The translations under genes and the position numbers were made by a program. From contig NZ_AUCH01000004.1 of NCBI RefSeq assembly GCF_000429665.1, positions 186,001 to 250,000 on the forward strand: a DNA stretch of 64,000 bases. Direction: 5' to 3'. The notes under the pieces were generated by a model. That model did no database searches, was not told the DNA's origin, and saw nothing but the letters and a program-made list of their open reading frames with translations. Of this stretch, positions 21,301-26,474 are shown one piece after another; position 1 is the first letter of the stretch, and each line of letters opens with the position of its first letter. The DNA is from Azovibrio restrictus DSM 23866 (lineage in GTDB: Bacteria > Pseudomonadota > Gammaproteobacteria > Burkholderiales > Rhodocyclaceae).

Positions 21301-24300
21301 CGGCCGGGTGCGGGGGGAGGAAAGCGCGGCGGCGGTGCTGACCCGGGTCCATGGGGAAATGGGCGAGGCCCTGGGGCACGGGGCCTGGCCCTTTGCCAGG
21401 CTGGCGCCGGCCCTGGCCCAGGGGGGCGGACGGCCGCCGTTCCAAGTGCTGTATTCCTGGCAGAACTTTTTGCCTGGGGACGACCTGGGCGCCCTGGCCG
21501 GCACCCCGGTCCGGTACCTGGCCTGGCTGCGCCAGGAAGGGGATGTGCCCCTGGCCCTGGAGTTCTACGGCGAGGGGGCGGGCCTGCGCCTGGTGGCGGT
21601 GTTCGACCGCAGCCATTTCGCGGCGGAGCGGGTCGAGGCCCTGATCGACCATTACCTGGCCCTGGTGGCTACCGTCTGCGACCGGCCCCAGGCCCCGGTG
21701 GCGGAGCTGGAGCTGCTGGACCAGGCCGCCTCCGCCCGGCTGCTGCAGGACTGGAGCGGCCGCCTGGCGCCCCGGCCCGATCCCGGCCCCGGGCTGCTGG
21801 AAGCGATCCTGGCCCGGGGGCGGCAGGACCCGGATGCCCCGGCCCTGGTGCTGGAGCAGGACGGAGAGCAGGAGGTCGTGCAGCTTTCCTACCGGGAGCT
21901 GCTGCAGCGGACCGATGCCCTGGCCGCCACCCTGCTGGCCTGGGGTGTGGCCCCGGGGCAGCCGGTGGCGGTGCTGTTGGGGCGCGGCCCCGAGAGCCTC
22001 GTCACCCTGCTGGCCTGCCTGCGCATGGGGGCCATCTGGGCCCCCCTGGATGCCGACTATCCGGAGCAGCGTCTGGCCCTGATCCTGGCCCAGCTGGCCC
22101 CGGCCCTGGTGGTGAGCGTGGCCGCCCACCTGGGCCGGCTGCCGGTGGATGAGCTGCCGGTGCTGCTGCTGGATCGGCCCGGCAGCCTGGAGCCGGCTCC
22201 CGCCGGGAGGGAATGGCCCGGGCTGGCGCCGGAGGCGCCTGCCTACCTGATCCACACCTCGGGCTCCACGGGCCTGCCCAAGGGGGTGCTCGTGTCCCGT
22301 GCCGCCCTGGCCAGCCACTCGGCCGCGGTGATCGGCCATTACGGCCTGGAGCCGGCGGACCGGGTGCTGCAGTTCGCCGCCCATCACGTGGATGCGGCCC
22401 TGGAGCAGATTCTGCCCACCCTGGCGGCCGGGGCCTGCCTGGTGCTGCGCGGCGACGCCATCTGGTCGCCCCGGGAGCTGGCCCGGGTGCTGTCCCGGCA
22501 GCAGGTCAGCGTTGCCGACCTGCCGCCCGCCTACCTGCGCGACGTGCTCCAGGCCTGGCAGGCGGAGCCGGTGGCGCTGCCTTGCCCGCGCCTCCTCATC
22601 GTCGGGGGTGAGGCCCTGACCCGGGAGCTGCTGCAGCTCTGGCAGAGCGGGCCCCTGGCCGGAGCCCGCTTCCTGAATGCCTACGGTCCCACCGAGACCA
22701 CGATCACCGCCACCGTCCATGAAGTGCAGGCCGGGGCGGGGGAAACGGCCCTGTCCATAGGCCGGCCCCTGCCCGGGGGCTGGGTCTACATCCTGGACCG
22801 GGACGGCCGGCCCGTGCCCGAAGGGGTCCGGGGCGAGCTGTACATTGGCGGTCCCCGGGTGGCCCTGGGCTACCGGGGCCAGCCGGAGCTGGAGGCGGAA
22901 CGCTTCCTTCCCGATCCCTGGGAGCCCGGGGGCCGGGTCTACCGGAGCGGCGACCTGGCCAGCTTCATTCCCGGCAGCGGGGGGCTGATCGCCTTCCACG
23001 GCCGGGGCGACCACCAGGTGAAGATCCGCGGCTTCCGCATCGAACTGGGGGAAATCGAGGCGGTGCTGGGTCAGGCCGGGGTCGGCGAGGTGGCGGTCCT
23101 GGCCCTGCCCGGGGCGGACGGAGATGCCCGCCTGGTGGCTTACGTGGCCGGCAGTCCCCTGGATGAGGCCGGGCTGCGCCGCTGGGTGGCGGAACGCCTG
23201 CCCCTGGCCATGGCCCCCGCCGACTACCTGTTTCTGGAGCGCCTGCCTCTGACCTCCGGGGGCAAGCTGGACCGGCAGGCCCTGCCGCCCCCGGGGGCCG
23301 GGAGCGCGCCGGCCCTGGTTCATGATGACCCCATCGAAGCCCGGCTGGCGGAAATCTGGGGCCGGCTCCTGGGCCGGGCGCAGGTGGCGGCGACGGACGA
23401 TTTCTTCCTCTGCGGCGGCCACTCCCTGCTGGTGCTGCGCCTGATGGGCGAGGTGCGCCGGGAATTCGGCCGGGAGCTGAGCATGGGCGCCCTGCTGGCG
23501 GCACCCTCCCTGGGGCAGCAGGCGGCCCTGCTGCGGGCCCCGGCGCCCGGGGGGCCGGTGTCGCCCCTGCTGCGGCTCAAGGAAGGGGGACAGCGGCCGC
23601 CCCTGTTCTGCATCCATCCCCTGGGCGGCGGCGTCGGCTGCTACCGGGCCCTGGCCGGCCTCCTGAACGGCAAGCGGCCCGTGTATGGGCTGCAGTCCCC
23701 GGCCCTGGGCGGGGCCCAGCCGGCCCGGACCATGGCCGCCCTGGCGGCGCCGCTGCTGGAGGCCTTGCGCCAGGTCCAGCCCCGGGGGCCTTACCACCTG
23801 GCCGGTTGGTCCATGGGCGGGGTGCTCGCCTTCGAGATGGCCGCCCAGTTGCGGGCGGCCGGGGAAGAGGTGGCGGCCCTGGTCCTGATCGACAGTTATC
23901 CGCCGGCCCTGCTGGCCCGCCTGGGTCTGCTGCCGGAACTGGATGAGGCGGGGTTGAGGCAGGAGCTGGCCCAGGAGTTGGACTTGAAGCCGGACTTGAA
24001 ACCGGGCCAGGACGGGGGAGGGCAGTCCAGCGCCCCCGTGGCCCTGGACCCGGCCGAACTGGCCCTGCTGCTGGACGTCTTCCGGGCCCACCGGGAGGCC
24101 CTGGCCGGCTACCGGCCCGCCCCCTGTCCGGGTCCCGTCACCCTGCTGGCCTGCGCCGGCGCCAGCCCCGAAGACGCCCGGCGCGGCTGGGGCCCGCTGG
24201 TCCAGGGCGCCCTGACGGTGCGGGAGCTGCCCGGGGACCACTACGGCCTGCTGCAGCCGCCCCAGGTGGCCCGGCTGGCGGAACTGCTGTCCACCTGCCT

Positions 24301-24328
24301 GGGGGACGGGAGCCTGTTCGCCAAATGA
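6392..24328 (+). CDS. Trans-AT PKS/NRPS hybrid megasynthase with terminal thioesterase (5,978 aa)
   Basis: Domain order with residue numbers: ACP (65-150, Ser100); KS1 (233-669, Cys401), DH (835-1120, His863/Asp1034), KR (1295-1500), ACP (Ser1605); KS2 (1703-2145, Cys1872), ACP (Ser2399); KS3 (2503-2935, Cys2672), DH (3107-3382, His3132/Asp3302), ACP (Ser3442); KS4 (3520-3953, Cys3696), KR (4272-4474), ACP (Ser4599); condensation (4680-5123, HHIVLDG at 4807), adenylation (5136-5635), PCP (Ser5678), thioesterase (5726-5978, GWSMGG with Ser5807, GDHY with His5950). All four KSs keep Cys-His-His. There is no AT, methyltransferase or enoylreductase domain. Start ATG 6392 follows GAGGGGAGCGG. It completes the upstream half-module and should add four ketide units and one amino acid before hydrolysis or cyclisation. 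None of its ACPs has the beta-branch Trp flag. Proline/alanine-rich linkers separate the modules. Confidence 0.96.
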   Translation: MAAENKTGEGLRDSMRMLLEQELMGRAAGRRPVPPPAAAASEAGAPAPEAVAPAAAAPQPAIPEDRRLEEDVTRLAIAALGVPRERFDPRENLASYGADSIAITELMAQVSRCLGISIAPTTFFEARHLEELCAILRARHGRAIEAHYGPLPTAPVPAPSGPAAAAGFVPSTPAPGAAPGDGAGPAIDAWLAPHGLRRVSPAAAGEVSVAAPSSAASPTAATPARPEPEQGAAPVAIIAMSGRFPGSPDLEAFRQHLRQGDDCISEIPPERWDWRSIWGDPRQGPWCDVKYGGFLEGHDQFDAAFFKLSPREAELMDPQHRLFLECAWQLVERAGLAPGSLSGRRVGIFLGINLLDYVDLANRRGIMEAQQMTGLGHVFCPNRLSFLFDVHGPSEVVDTACSSSLVAVHRGVMAIRHEGCEMAIAGGSNLILTPTQHMMFAKVGMLSRDGRCKAFGAAADGYARAEGVGAVLLKRLDLAERDGDSILAVIRGSAVNHGGTASSLTAPNPRAQAALILEAQRQADVDPRSITLVECHGTGTRLGDPIEVQGLKEAFAQRHQDLGLPPPAAPYCGLGSVKSNIGHAETAAGVAGLIKLVLALQDGRRYRSLHCDQPNPLLALEGSPFMLLEREQPWPRPRIDGRELPRRAALSSFGAGGANAHLVLEEYLPAPEPEPRLAAGQTPVIPLSARSRAALEDGARALQAWLEARRPLAPETFARLAWTLQTGRDAMAWRLACPAADGGQLARALAAFLAGQDEGSLYHWGQAARERSGAAPLDPAAQPAAELARRWVEGAAVDWARAWSAGRPRRLELPPQVFQHRRFWLPEGTAPAAPAPAPGLELAQEGNTFRLRLTGSEAFLDHHRVRGVPVLPGVMYLELGRRVAQARGLEDFALRQVIWQQPLEVRAPLVLEISVLEDPGGWPRLEFASRDPEGQRRVHAQARLGAAGTPPEQEEGRAALLARLQAGHPRRLEAAEIYARFSAIGIDYGPAHRALVSLALSPAGEAPGVLGELQLPAPPLPGLEAFGLHPSLLDGAFQATLGMALAAGEAPGTALPFALDRVEMYGPCTARMWVRVRPSPLQADRPAASGIRSLELELLDEQGGLRLRLGGFTTRPLATALNAAAPAAQVRGYLGDWTPVTEVPAPAPVFARHLLLAAGAGPERLAELAAALPGVEVEALAATPATALTTAAAALLARLQALAAAPRPEGSLLLQLVLEGEAEALAGLGGMLRTAQLEYPWLRPQLLRSPDPLGAAALGQAKALAHLGELRHQAGSWLQPFWQPLWQACPAGEGTDLWRADGVYLLTGGAGGLGRLLVEDLQARLPGITLVLAGRSPLSGERAAWLAGLQARGARLSYRQVDLGDAAAVAGLVAGLRQQHGRLDGVCHGAGVLQDQRLADKDAATLARVLAPKVLGAQALDQALGQAPLDFFLLFSSVAGVFGNPGQADYATANAALDAFAEAREERRRQGRCQGRTLSIAWPLWREGGMGMDPAALELMQRSTGLGLLETRAGLDILARPPAQGSRLLVLAGDGERLERRVAALNQPQVLALAQPRAPAPDGAISPVLLRRLEEELADTVSQLLKVDRADLEMEVELSEYGFDSIGFTQLANAVNDRFGLEITPTLFFDCPTLAALARGLAERHGESIAARLGLELSPPAPLSAPVPPAPVAALETAPPAAPAVLRRPLPPPPAAGPAGREPVAIIGLTGVFPQARDPEAFWENLAAGRDCISEIPPERWDWRAWWGDPAEGALRTRIKWGGFIDGLGEFDPAFFGLSGPEARAMDPQQRLLLTQSWRLLERAGYGPRSLSGSRTGVFIGTADTGYGRLSAAAGQGVEGYSMAALAPSLGPNRISYFYNFHGPSMAVETACSSALVAIHRAVQSLHAGDCDAAIAGGINTLLLPEAFVGFEKAGMLAPDGRCKPFSAAANGYARGEGVGLVLLKPLGAAERDGDHILGVILGSAENHGGHASSLTAPNPRAQAELIRQAWRQAGVDPRTAGYLEAHGTGTPLGDPIEVEALVSAFADLEREAESRWGPLPLQPCGLGSVKSNIGHLELAAGAAGLAKVLLQMAHGRLAATLHCDTLNPYLKLDGSRFQVVQQARDWPRPRDAQGQELPRRAGVSSFGFGGSNAHLVLQEYLPAGARPPLPAQAGPALILLSAKGQEQLRLAARELAAAVADEMPLEAVAWTLQVGRDALEHRLAFTARDHGELRQRLLAFADGQAGEGLHQGQVKPHRDTLALLEGDEEMRRAVASLPARGKHDSLLQLWVRGLAVDWRQLYPERAGLARLCLPGHPFARKTWWVETRPLPPDSPQVPAAPAVQAPQAPDAAQPALAPAPAQTGPVPAVAVSPLASAAGEPPEARALAALTAIAARVLEVEPQVLEPDTELGEYGFDSITMTGFASRTNEALGLSLTPADFFEFATLGRLARHVAGLPAFAAGTAGAVEATEAAVPFAAAAPVAAPEAWPAPPPRPAAAAARPAEQRREIWRGAPEQGREQDPIAIVGVSCSFPMAPDLEHFWNNLEAGRDCISEIPPDRWDWRQVYGDPKREPNKTNIRWAGFMDGVFEFDPLFFGISPREAKLMDPQQRLVIEHVWKALEDAGHAPRSFAGQAVGLFVATSSSGYREMIGEDTGGEGYVATGAVPSVGPNRVSYLLDWHGPSEPVETACSSSLVALHRALQALENGDCSMAVVGGVNTIVTPEAHINFAKAGMLSPDGRCHTFSARANGYARGEGVGMIVLRRLSDAQRDGDSIYALVRGTAVNHGGRANSLTAPNTAAQAQVIQAAWTRAGVDPASAGYLEAHGTGTPLGDPVEINALKSAFRELGAPARGQCGIGAVKTNIGHLELAAGMAGIIKVLLQMRAGRLVPSLHCQEINPYIDLDASPFFIVREGRPWPAPVDEDGRPQPRRAGVSSFGFGGVNAHVVLEAWEAPPAAELAATVPVLVPLSARDEARLRDQARQLAQALGAGRYGAGELADLAWTLQVGREPMKQRLALVVSSLEELQAGLEDWLAGRPGIALAGKAGNAQEEGDAADSSLAGLAARWVRGAPVTWPERPDGRRLHLPGYPFAREEYRIVPPGSLPPGRTGTAGQSGSTPVQAAAEPALVATADGAALWPLDPGHFYLRDHRVGGEPLLPGAMAVELARQAWELLDPGPQAPRPVSLGQVVWLQPVRGSRLPDALRLELDPAGQEEGRGFRLLGGSGAGAPLCVQGRVGARVPQQAVPALDLEALARRCPGALEPEQLYARYQALGLDYGPAFRVVADLALGQGEFLARLQLPEVAGVAGGGFALHPVLLDGAFQACMGLFLEGAEEGQAALPFVLETLNFLHPTPARLWVHGRLAAGEGAVRRIDLDLADASGRVCVQVRGFSVRLQRSGAERGGKAPAGSRETAPSARDAGALQAGAEQFLAALVAEEAGLAPTAIDPEAALEAYGIDSIMINRLTDRLEQDFGPLPRTLFFDHQTLAALAGHFVSAHGERLAALVTPGSGAAPGASASVPAAALSMAAPAPAAGAEGIAIIGLAGRYPGADDLEAFWANLAAGRDCITEVPACRWDHSRYYDPVRGTPGRTNSKWGGFIDGCDGFDPLFFNMAPREAGYLDPQERLFLQCAWATLEDAGYTRASLARAEPPLAGASVGVFVGVMYEEYQLYGAERSLQGEPLALSGSAASIANRVSYFCNLHGPSLAVDSMCSSSLTAIHLACESLRAGSCELALAGGVNLTLHPNKYLALAQGRFTSSTGRCESFGQGGDGYVPGEGVGAVLLKPLAAAERDGDRILGVIRSSALNHGGKTNGYAVPNPQAQEAVIRRALARAGVAPAQIGYVEAHGTGTSLGDPIEIAALSRAYGDLEPGRCPIGSVKSNIGHGESAAGIAGLTKVLLQLRHGQLVPSLHSARLNPHIDFAATPFVVQQQLQPWPPGPGGAPRLAALSSFGAGGANAHLLIEEYRPAHPSAGAYPGTYPGVYPFSARDPERLGELLRRMLPALERLEEGELAAAARTLQLGREAFEARAVVLAANREELLAGLAALLAAPSAAGQLQGQLPGPAGELARRWLTGAAVDWRALWGGTLPPPLGLPSYPFAREPYWVPGLTPPGVREAEERGLLLCRPEWQAGVPNQVPVPECRRVLLLEPGPWAAEAAARLAPAQCRVLDLAHETPPRRYLAYAQTLLELLQEVLAGHPASALVQVVLPLAGDSALAEGLAGLLRTAVLEHPRLRCQLLALEPGSPDPLALILAEQAAADLQVRYQGGRRLVRGWQPLAAAPEAGPGPWRDQGVYLISGGAGGIGLQLAEHICARVRQPRLWLVGRSAPTPALQTRLAALPGQVGYLQADITDARACRRLVQEIEARSGALHGIVHAAGITRDKLLLRKDGAELAAVLAPKVDGLWQLDQASAACPLECFLLFASASGALGNPGQADYACANAWLDAFAGWRNREVAAGRRQGATLALDWPYWEAGGMRLEARQIQAMTAASGAEPIRSAAAFRALDLAWAARAQGEQVLILAGQTGRLAALLGLAAPAGAAPAPASEPVPAAVTARNSADLPDSAPGQPPEPGAEGLAARVLAWLTGHLAQVLGMAPEALAPEQALERYGVDSVLAMQLTERLEQDLGSLPRTLLFEHPSLALLTRALLASHAAALAALLPPQPPPGPAGGEAMPETGARVEAGPAPRIGPGDFPLSQGQQGLWRWQQLYPDSPVYNLPMAFELEDVRLPALEQACQALLAAWPLLACRIVESGDESGGAVWQHQVPAGPLLQRLSPAPGESLEQALARRARQPLDLEAGPPLRFELIQGEAAQVLLILVHHIVLDGLAAGLLSRHFWACYGALAAGRPLPPAPAGADFSEFVAWERAYLESPAGAADRDYWQARLAGELPVLDLPGELHPPAGQPPQGASLARPLPGALLEQARDQAEALGIHLSAFFLGVLQCLLYRLTGAPELLLGMPVLGRPERRFEQSLGYFANLLLLRGRVRGEESAAAVLTRVHGEMGEALGHGAWPFARLAPALAQGGGRPPFQVLYSWQNFLPGDDLGALAGTPVRYLAWLRQEGDVPLALEFYGEGAGLRLVAVFDRSHFAAERVEALIDHYLALVATVCDRPQAPVAELELLDQAASARLLQDWSGRLAPRPDPGPGLLEAILARGRQDPDAPALVLEQDGEQEVVQLSYRELLQRTDALAATLLAWGVAPGQPVAVLLGRGPESLVTLLACLRMGAIWAPLDADYPEQRLALILAQLAPALVVSVAAHLGRLPVDELPVLLLDRPGSLEPAPAGREWPGLAPEAPAYLIHTSGSTGLPKGVLVSRAALASHSAAVIGHYGLEPADRVLQFAAHHVDAALEQILPTLAAGACLVLRGDAIWSPRELARVLSRQQVSVADLPPAYLRDVLQAWQAEPVALPCPRLLIVGGEALTRELLQLWQSGPLAGARFLNAYGPTETTITATVHEVQAGAGETALSIGRPLPGGWVYILDRDGRPVPEGVRGELYIGGPRVALGYRGQPELEAERFLPDPWEPGGRVYRSGDLASFIPGSGGLIAFHGRGDHQVKIRGFRIELGEIEAVLGQAGVGEVAVLALPGADGDARLVAYVAGSPLDEAGLRRWVAERLPLAMAPADYLFLERLPLTSGGKLDRQALPPPGAGSAPALVHDDPIEARLAEIWGRLLGRAQVAATDDFFLCGGHSLLVLRLMGEVRREFGRELSMGALLAAPSLGQQAALLRAPAPGGPVSPLLRLKEGGQRPPLFCIHPLGGGVGCYRALAGLLNGKRPVYGLQSPALGGAQPARTMAALAAPLLEALRQVQPRGPYHLAGWSMGGVLAFEMAAQLRAAGEEVAALVLIDSYPPALLARLGLLPELDEAGLRQELAQELDLKPDLKPGQDGGGQSSAPVALDPAELALLLDVFRAHREALAGYRPAPCPGPVTLLACAGASPEDARRGWGPLVQGALTVRELPGDHYGLLQPPQVARLAELLSTCLGDGSLFAK
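7088..11340 (+). other. PKS module KS-DH-KR-ACP
   Basis: KS motifs DTACSSSL, ECHGTGT (Cys in place of the usual Ala) and KSNIGHAE. The DH has HRVRGVPVLP and HPSLLDGAFQ, both intact. The KR has a TGGAGGLG nucleotide motif, the FSSVAGVFGNPGQADY Ser/Tyr signature and following Asn; the LQD in GVLQDQRL fits a B-type KR. The predicted outcome is an alpha,beta-alkene. ACP Ser1605 sits in GFDSI. The malonyl unit must come from an AT in trans. Confidence 0.88.
11498..13710 (+). other. Minimal PKS module KS-ACP
   Basis: The KS has ETACSSAL (Cys1872), EAHGTGT and KSNIGHLE. It is followed only by the post-KS linker (GHPFARKTWW), a low-complexity Pro/Ala stretch and an ACP (GFDSITMTGF, Ser2399). With no reductive domain, a beta-ketone is the default outcome unless an enzyme acts in trans. 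The ACP has Gly, not Trp, six residues after Ser, so it is not flagged for beta-branching. Confidence 0.85.
13898..16860 (+). other. PKS module KS-DH-ACP lacking its own KR
   Basis: The KS has ETACSSSL (Cys2672), EAHGTGT and KTNIGHLE. The DH has HRVGGEPLLP (His3132) and HPVLLDGAFQ (Asp3302), intact. No KR Rossmann motif lies between the DH and the ACP (GIDSI, Ser3442). The DH therefore needs a hydroxyl supplied by another KR, acts on a distal position, or serves as an isomerase-like or cyclising domain. Trans-AT PKSs use all of these solutions. Confidence 0.82.
16950..20330 (+). other. PKS module KS-KR-ACP
   Basis: The KS active site is DSMCSSSL (Cys3696), with EAHGTGT and KSNIGHGE present, so it is not a non-elongating KS0. 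The KR has SGGAGGIG and FASASGALGNPGQADY with following Asn; GITRDKLL contains the Asp typical of B-type KRs. The ACP (GVDSV, Ser4599) hands the chain to the condensation domain. The expected product is a beta-hydroxy intermediate. Confidence 0.85.
20429..24325 (+). other. NRPS module C-A-PCP-TE, basic amino acid predicted
   Basis: The condensation domain has HHIVLDG. The adenylation domain has HTSGSTGLPKG, NAYGPTE, YRSGDL and GGKLDR. Aligning QFAAHHVDAALEQIL, ADLPP, LLIVGG and TETTIT with GrsA gives pocket residues D235 A236 E239 D278 I299 G301 A322 I330 T331. Two extra acidic residues and similarity to the bacitracin Lys code suggest Lys or another basic residue (inference). The PCP has GGHSL. 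The thioesterase has Ser5807, an Asp in LIDSYPP and His5950, so release by hydrolysis or macrocyclisation is expected. Confidence 0.85.
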
Positions 24329-24358
24329 AGCCCTGTTCTGCCTACTTGAACCACGTCT

Positions 24359-24377
24359 GCCGGGCGCCGCGCCCGGC
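24359..24377 (+). terminator. GC-rich hairpin between megasynthase and methyltransferase genes
   Basis: An 8-bp perfect inverted repeat (GCCGGGCG / CGCCCGGC, 3-base loop) followed by CGGTATTTTCC. The T run is short and displaced, so it may be a weak attenuator rather than a true terminator. Confidence 0.35.
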
Positions 24378-24413
24378 CGGTATTTTCCTCATCGCCCATC
24401 CGGATCTTTTCCC

Positions 24414-25220
24414 ATGAACCTGCAACTGACCCGCCTCCCCGACGGCCGCGAAATCCACTGCGTCAATCCCTACGAGGTGGATTTCTCGGTCCATGAAATC
24501 TTCAACGACGACCTGGGGGCCCACGGCATCGAGCTGCCCGCCGACGGGGTGTTCCTGGACGTGGGGGCCAACATCGGCCTGTTTTCCCTGCATCTCCTGG
24601 ACCTCTGCCCCGCCGCCCGGGTGTTTGCCTACGAGCCCATGCCCGAGGCTCACGGGGCCCTGGCGCGCAACCTGGAAGGGCGGGCCGTGGCCCTGGCCCT
24701 GGGCCTGGGGGCGGCGCCGGGGACGGCCAGCTTTTCCTACTTTCCCGGGATCACAGCCCTTTCTTCCTGCCACGGGGCGGTGAGCGAGGAGATGGCCCGG
24801 GGCCTGCGCCGCCTGCTGGCCGCTGCTCCGGCGGACCAGGAGGTGGCCGATATCCTGGACCGCACCGGGGCCAGCGCCCGGGCGGGGGAGTCGGAATTCA
24901 TCGAACAGCTGTTCACCAGCCGCCAGGTGGAGGCCCCCATAGACACCCTGTCGAACCAGATCCGGACCCTGGGCCTGAGCCGCATCGACCTGCTCAAGAT
25001 CGATACCGAAGGGGCGGAGAAGGAGGTGCTGGCGGGTCTGGCGGAAGAAGACTGGCCCCTGATCCGGCAGCTGGTGGTGGAGGTGCACCTGGGCGAGGCG
25101 GAGACCGACATCATGGAGCAGCAGCTCCAGGCCCGGGGCTACCGCACTTCCCGGGGCCGGCACCCCCTGGCCAACGGCGGGGCAGCGGTTTTTCACATTT
25201 ATGCGCGACGCGCCATCTGA
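24414..25220 (+). CDS. FkbM-family SAM-dependent methyltransferase
   Basis: 268 residues. The SAM-binding motif I (FLDVGANIGLFS) lies at about residues 45-60, motif II acidic loop (FAYEPMPEAH) at about 73-82, and the FkbM C-terminal hallmark IDLLKIDTEGAEKEVL at about 193-208. FkbM enzymes usually O-methylate hydroxyls of natural products or sugars. The ATG at 24414 is the first plausible start after an 85-base gap from the megasynthase, and the P450 gene follows 12 bases after the stop. It is probably a tailoring enzyme acting on the released or carrier-bound polyketide; the substrate is unknown. Confidence 0.88.
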   Translation: MNLQLTRLPDGREIHCVNPYEVDFSVHEIFNDDLGAHGIELPADGVFLDVGANIGLFSLHLLDLCPAARVFAYEPMPEAHGALARNLEGRAVALALGLGAAPGTASFSYFPGITALSSCHGAVSEEMARGLRRLLAAAPADQEVADILDRTGASARAGESEFIEQLFTSRQVEAPIDTLSNQIRTLGLSRIDLLKIDTEGAEKEVLAGLAEEDWPLIRQLVVEVHLGEAETDIMEQQLQARGYRTSRGRHPLANGGAAVFHIYARRAI

Positions 25221-25232
25221 AGGGAGAGACTC

Positions 25233-26474
25233 ATGAGCACAGACATTGGGCAGGAAAGCTGGTGGAGCACGATCAAGGACGAGGCTTTCATCCGGGAGCC
25301 TTATGGGCAGCTGCGGGCCTGGCTGGACCAGGGGCCGGTCCATTACGACGCCCCTTCGGACATGTATTTCGTGCTGGGCAACAGGGAGTTCGCCAAGCTG
25401 GCCCGCTCCCCCAAGATGGGCCGGGATACCCGGCTGTGGCGCAACGGCTGGGCTTCCCCCGAGGCCCGGGAGCAGAATCCCCTGGCCTACCAGCTGTTTT
25501 CCGAGATCCAGCCCCAGATGATCAACGTGAACGGGGCCGACCACCAGCGCATGCGGGGAGTGTTCGAGGAGGCTTTCCGGCCCGCTGCCATCGCGGCCAT
25601 GGCGCCCATGATAGAAGCCGAGGCCAGCCAGCTCCTGGACGCCATGGGCGAGGGGGGCGAGCTGGACTTCATCCGGGAATATGCGGCGCCCCTGCCTCTG
25701 CGGGTGGTGTGCAAGCTGTTCGACATCCCCAGCGACATGGATGAGCCCATCCGCCGCTGGAGCGCCGCCATGATCCGGGTGCTGGACGTGATCACCACCC
25801 AGGAGCAGCGCCTGGAAGCCATGGCCGCCCTGCAGGAATTCAAGGCCTACGTGCGCAGCCTGATCGCCGAACGCCGGGCCCGGCCGGGCAACACCATGCT
25901 CGACATCCTGGTGGCCGCCAACGACCAGGGCACCCTGAGCGACGACGAGGCGGTGATGAATCTGGTGTCCATGTTGATTGCCGGCCACGAGACCACGGTG
26001 AGCCTGATCGGCAACGGCCTGTTGTCCCTGCTCCGTTACCCGGAGCAGCTGCAGCGGCTGCGCGCCAACCGGGAGCTGGTGCCCGGGGCCGTGGAGGAAA
26101 GCATGCGCTTCGAGCCCGGGGGCAACATGATCCTGCGGGTGGCCATCGAGGACTTCCCGGTGGCGGACACGGTGATTCCCGCCGGCGCCCTGGTGCTGGG
26201 CCTGATCGGCGCGGTGAACCGGGACCCGGCGGTGTTCGAGGACCCGGACCGCTTTGACGTGGGGCGCAGCAGCAACCCCCATTTCACCTTCGGCGCCGGC
26301 GCCTATACCTGCCTGGGAGCGGCCCTGGCCCGTCTGGAGGGCAAGATCGCCTTCAACGCCCTGCTGGACCGCTTTGACCATATCGAACTGGCCGGCGAGG
26401 CCTTGTGGCGCCTGGACCGGGTCAATGCCCGCAGCCTCCAGTGCCTGCCCGTGCGCCTGGGGAGGTCGGCGTGA
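25233..26474 (+). CDS. Cytochrome P450 monooxygenase
   Basis: A 413-residue soluble bacterial class P450. It has the I-helix oxygen-activation motif AGHETT (about 249-254), the K-helix ExxR as ESMR (about 289-292), and the heme loop FTFGAGAYTCLGAALARLE with proximal Cys360. There is no N-terminal membrane anchor. ATG 25233 is preceded by AGGGAGAG. The stop overlaps the GTG start of the HMG-CoA-synthase gene, so the two are translationally coupled. No ferredoxin or reductase gene is nearby, so partner proteins come from elsewhere. It is a likely late-stage hydroxylase or epoxidase for the pathway product; the position of oxidation cannot be predicted. Confidence 0.92.
   Translation: MSTDIGQESWWSTIKDEAFIREPYGQLRAWLDQGPVHYDAPSDMYFVLGNREFAKLARSPKMGRDTRLWRNGWASPEAREQNPLAYQLFSEIQPQMINVNGADHQRMRGVFEEAFRPAAIAAMAPMIEAEASQLLDAMGEGGELDFIREYAAPLPLRVVCKLFDIPSDMDEPIRRWSAAMIRVLDVITTQEQRLEAMAALQEFKAYVRSLIAERRARPGNTMLDILVAANDQGTLSDDEAVMNLVSMLIAGHETTVSLIGNGLLSLLRYPEQLQRLRANRELVPGAVEESMRFEPGGNMILRVAIEDFPVADTVIPAGALVLGLIGAVNRDPAVFEDPDRFDVGRSSNPHFTFGAGAYTCLGAALARLEGKIAFNALLDRFDHIELAGEALWRLDRVNARSLQCLPVRLGRSA

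Noticed and set aside
18527..24241. Very long open frame on the minus strand opposite the megasynthase (also 4547-9478, 11825-14695 and 15746-18520)
   Set aside because: These are mirror frames of GC-rich coding DNA. Their translations are Gln/Gly/Pro/Arg-rich with no domain motifs, while the plus strand has clear PKS/NRPS domains throughout.
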